Shown here: piece by piece, positions 61,853-64,000 of the stretch
Layout of the letters: the number at the start of each line of letters is the position of its first letter
How positions within the stretch are numbered: position 1 is the first letter of the stretch
Assembly (NCBI GenBank): GCA_015660915.1
Contig: JACTTZ010000002.1
Span: 124,001-188,000, forward strand
Source: Methanomicrobia archaeon
GTDB taxonomy: Archaea > Halobacteriota > Bog-38 > Methanoflorentales > Methanoflorentaceae
Length of the DNA: 64,000 nt
Direction of reading: 5' to 3'
Made by a program: the position numbers and the translations under genes
The notes under the pieces: model-generated
Told to the model about the DNA's origin: nothing
Seen by the model: only the letters and a program-made list of their open reading frames with translations
Database searches by the model: none

Positions 61853-62466
61853 AACTCCACGAAGTTCTTCAGTATTTGCAAACCGACCGTTGAAGACTTC
61901 TCTGGATGAAATTGCGTGCCAAAAACGCTTCCGCTGGCAATAACGGCGGCAAACGAAGTGCCGTAGCTCGAAGTTGCAACGGTATGCTCTCCTGGTTCCA
62001 CATAATACGAATGAACAAAATAGGCGTACCCGCCATCAACACCTTTGACTAAGGCGTTTTCCTTCACGACCTCTAAGCGATTCCATCCCATATGGGGTAT
62101 CTTAAGCTTTTCAGGGGTGATATCAAAGTTGAATCGCTTGACGTGACCTTGCAGGAGTTGTAGCCCCTCGACTGGCCCGCCTTGACGCTCTCCTTCGTCG
62201 CTTGCGGTTAGCAACATCTGCATGCCCAAGCAGATGCCCAGCACAGGCGTACCTTCGTTAACAGCTTGCAGCAACGCTCCTTTTTTGTTTTGCACGTTCT
62301 GCATACCGCTCTTGAACGCTCCCACCCCGGGAAGCACCAAGCCGTCTGCCCTGCTAAACTGACTGGAATCAGAAGTGACTTTAACTTGTGCTCCCGCGCG
62401 CTCGAGGCCGCGCATTGCGCTTCTGAGGTTCCCTAAACCGTAATCAATTACAACAATTCGTTTCAT
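61846..62466 (-). CDS. hisH: Imidazole glycerol phosphate synthase subunit HisH
   Basis: Glutaminase subunit that feeds ammonia to HisF in histidine synthesis. Class I amidotransferase features: VIDYGLGNLRSAMRGLERAG, the nucleophile elbow GICLGMQMLL, and the catalytic His/Glu GTQFHPEKSSTVG near the end. At 206 residues it is typical. HisF is not in this window. It overlaps the PurM-like gene, an unusual partner. Confidence 0.95.
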   Translation of the reverse strand: MKRIVVIDYGLGNLRSAMRGLERAGAQVKVTSDSSQFSRADGLVLPGVGAFKSGMQNVQNKKGALLQAVNEGTPVLGICLGMQMLLTASDEGERQGGPVEGLQLLQGHVKRFNFDITPEKLKIPHMGWNRLEVVKENALVKGVDGGYAYFVHSYYVEPGEHTVATSSYGTSFAAVIASGSVFGTQFHPEKSSTVGLQILKNFVELC

Positions 62467-62763
62467 AACTCAGCCATGAACAAACTGGATCGAATCGATG
62501 CTATACGATGGTTCAATTCAACATTATGTTCCCGACGGTATATATTAGGTCCTTCCAAGAAGATGCTTCGTCAGCGTCGAAGCCGTTGGACCCGAGAACC
62601 CGCATACGCGCAGCCAAGTCACTTAAATCGCGCCGAGCCGAGCCTTGGGATGGGCGTATTTCGACCAAGCGACGTGCTGAGCTCTCTTTTGCCTCAACGT
62701 AGCGACAGAGGCCGTATTAAACCGCAGTCAGCTTAATATACAGCTACAGTAGTGAGATAACTG
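62467..62763. other. Divergent gap between hisH and the BFN-family gene
   Basis: About 300 bases with a TATA-like GGTATATATTAGG at 62537-62549 that could start a plus-strand transcript near 62568. A short frame (ATG 62572) there codes for an Arg/Ser-rich sequence without recognisable homology. I see no convincing gene. It probably holds the promoters of hisH and of the BFN-family gene and possibly a small RNA. Confidence 0.3.
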
Positions 62764-63213
62764 ATGGTAGATGATGTGACCTCCGTCGAGATCAAAGGTA
62801 TATACATGGTAAGCACCACTACGGGCCATACGCCAGTAGTGTTGTTAACAGACGACGGGCAACGTTTTTTACCGATATATATCGGTATATCTGAAGCGAT
62901 CTCAATCAACGCGGCCTTACACGGGGAGGTCCCGTCACGTCCAATGACGCACGATTTGATAATGTCGATACTGGAAAACTTCCAAGCGAGCATAGTGACG
63001 GTGATCATAGACGACGTAGATGAGGGAATCTATTACGCCCAACTCTCAATAAAGGTTAATGGCACCGAAAAACAACTCGACGCGCGGCCGAGCGACTGCA
63101 TTGCTCTCGCGATTCGAGCAGACACCACGGTGCTCATACGACGCTCTATACTGGACGAAGGGGCAATAAGCAAAGAAGACCTCGATATCAAAGAAATGGA
63201 TTCTTTCTTATAG
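62764..63213 (+). CDS. Bifunctional nuclease family (DUF151) protein
   Basis: A 149-residue protein of the BFN/DUF151 family: VEIKGIYMVSTTTGHTPVVLLTDDGQRFLPIYIGISEA in segments, RPMTHDLIMSIL, YYAQLSIKVNG, and DARPSDCIALAIRADTTVLI, the family hallmark. A plant member has been reported with RNase/DNase activity; archaeal function is unproven. No ribosome binding site is obvious. It precedes polB. Confidence 0.88.
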   Translation: MVDDVTSVEIKGIYMVSTTTGHTPVVLLTDDGQRFLPIYIGISEAISINAALHGEVPSRPMTHDLIMSILENFQASIVTVIIDDVDEGIYYAQLSIKVNGTEKQLDARPSDCIALAIRADTTVLIRRSILDEGAISKEDLDIKEMDSFL

Positions 63214-63246
63214 TGGGCTCCCCGCCCGCTGCAGCTCCTCGCCATG

Positions 63247-63254
63247 TTTATCTA
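63247..63254 (+). promoter_or_regulatory. TATA-like element of polB
   Basis: TTTATCTA is 27-30 bases upstream of the ATG at 63278, compatible with a leaderless polB transcript. Confidence 0.35.
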
Positions 63255-63277
63255 ATATCAAAAGCCTTCGTTCCTTA

Positions 63278-64000
63278 ATGCGGCTGCGATGCTTTCTCCT
63301 TGACGTCGATTATATCACGGTGAGCGGCCGCGCAGTTATTCGCCTGTGGCTTAAAGACGAGCGCGGTAACAATATTATCGCCTATGATTCTGATTTTGAA
63401 CCCTATTTTTACGCAGTAACGGACGATGCTAGTTCCATCATGTCTGTTGCTTCAATGCGATCCGGTGAAGAGATTAGGCCGAATCGCGTCGAACGTGTCG
63501 TGCGCAAGGATTTTGGACGGCCTGTCACGGTGCTCAAAGTGTATGTCGATCACCCCCAACACGTGCCGATATTGCGCGAAAAGGTAGCCGAGGTTGGCGT
63601 GAGTGTCAGGGAAGCAGACATTCTATTCGCCGTCCGGTACATAATCGATCGCGAACTGGTGCCCATGGATCAGGTTCTGGTGGAAGGGCGCGAACGCGCA
63701 GATCCGCATTTTTCCTTCGCCATCGACGTCGACCAGATAGAAGCAGAACAGCACCACACGAATCCCGATCTCAAAGTGATGGCCTTCGACTGCGAGATGC
63801 TAACCCACGGTGGCGTTCCAATTCCGAACAAAGACCCTATCATCATCATTTCCATAGCGACCGGAGCTGATGAGACGACCTTTTTTTCGGTTGGCGACGA
63901 TAAAGATGACAGGCGGGTCATCGCCGATTTCATCTCCTTCATTCACGAATATGACCCTGACGTTATAGTCGGCTATAACACTGACGAGTTTGATTGGCAA
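63278..64000 (+). CDS. polB: Family B DNA polymerase, 5' part
   Basis: Replicative/repair polymerase truncated by the window edge; 241 codons with no stop. The N-terminus MRLRCFLLDVDYITVSGRAV, VIRLWLKDERG and FEPYFYAV match the archaeal PolB N-terminal domain. Exonuclease motif I is VMAFDCEML (DxE, residues about 170-172), and motif II GYNTDEFDW (NxxxFD-type) lies at the edge. The 3'-5' exonuclease is thus intact as far as seen. Polymerase motifs lie beyond the window. Confidence 0.92.
   Translation, partial: MRLRCFLLDVDYITVSGRAVIRLWLKDERGNNIIAYDSDFEPYFYAVTDDASSIMSVASMRSGEEIRPNRVERVVRKDFGRPVTVLKVYVDHPQHVPILREKVAEVGVSVREADILFAVRYIIDRELVPMDQVLVEGRERADPHFSFAIDVDQIEAEQHHTNPDLKVMAFDCEMLTHGGVPIPNKDPIIIISIATGADETTFFSVGDDKDDRRVIADFISFIHEYDPDVIVGYNTDEFDWQ

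Noticed and set aside
62476-62736. 86-codon plus-strand frame between hisH and the BFN gene
   Set aside because: Arg/Ser/Pro-rich with no recognisable domain; the start codon lacks a binding site.
1-64000. CRISPR arrays, insertion sequences, integrases or defence islands
   Set aside because: No regularly spaced repeats, terminal inverted repeats with transposase motifs, or cas-like proteins were seen; the only repeat noted is the 17-base tandem pair at 34413-34443.

Overview
This window comes from a euryarchaeal chromosome, most likely a mesophilic methanogen or methane-oxidising archaeon of the Methanomicrobia/ANME type. The reasons are: archaeal ribosomal protein and RNA polymerase operon structure; mevalonate kinase plus isopentenyl phosphate kinase; diphthamide genes; archaeal DnaG; DUF2070, UPF0146, UPF0058 and UPF0212 families; TATA-box promoters, many of them placed for leaderless transcripts; and mch, a tetrahydromethanopterin C1 enzyme. 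A complete grpE-dnaK-dnaJ set and the moderate GC argue against a hyperthermophile. I cannot place the genus. No insertion sequences, CRISPR arrays, integrases or rRNA genes were seen.

Layout: (1) 1-4.2 kb holds a UPF0104 membrane protein, a riboflavin/F420 pathway reductase, the archease-RtcB tRNA ligation pair, 7S (SRP) RNA and tRNA-Ser. (2) 4.3-17.8 kb is one long plus-strand block: uS13-uS4-uS11-RpoD-tRNA-Leu-eL18-uL13-uS9-RpoN-tRNA-Pro-RpoK-enolase-like-uS2-MEMO, continuing into the isoprenoid genes mvk-ipk-fni, RNase J, the prenyl diphosphate synthase and gltX. (3) 17.8-21.8 kb is a minus-strand diphthamide operon (dph5-DUF357-UPF0212-dph6-DUF2070), followed by trm5. (4) 22.9-27.3 kb holds nadE and the Hsp70 operon. 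(5) 27.4-46.4 kb is a sugar-nucleotide and surface-glycan region with two GlmU-like enzymes, GlmM, a UDP-GlcNAc-1-P transferase, an epimerase, a CapD-like dehydratase, a WecB-like protein, a GT4 transferase, a flippase, a GT-C-like membrane protein and two hexapeptide acyltransferases. It also holds an unexpected BshC-like/PIG-L gene pair. (6) 46.4-64 kb holds an intron-containing tRNA-Leu, the c-di-AMP synthase DacZ, EndoQ with a dUTPase-like gene, an AI-2E-type permease, a MetE-like protein, mch, a GTPBP1-like GTPase, dnaG, moaA, an unlisted 46-residue gene, a Nif3-like protein, a PurM-like protein, hisH, a BFN-family protein and the start of a family B DNA polymerase.

The most interesting signals are: the archaeal BshC-like/PIG-L pair (a possible bacillithiol-like cysteine-sugar conjugate pathway), with a zinc-ribbon insertion in the BshC-like protein; several family members that have lost catalytic residues (enolase-like, MetE-like, WecB-like, CapD-like); a small protein overlapping moaA; a structured noncoding stretch upstream of moaA; and a tRNA-Leu whose first base is the last base of the upstream stop codon. 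All functions are inferred from recognisable motifs read by eye; no database search was run.
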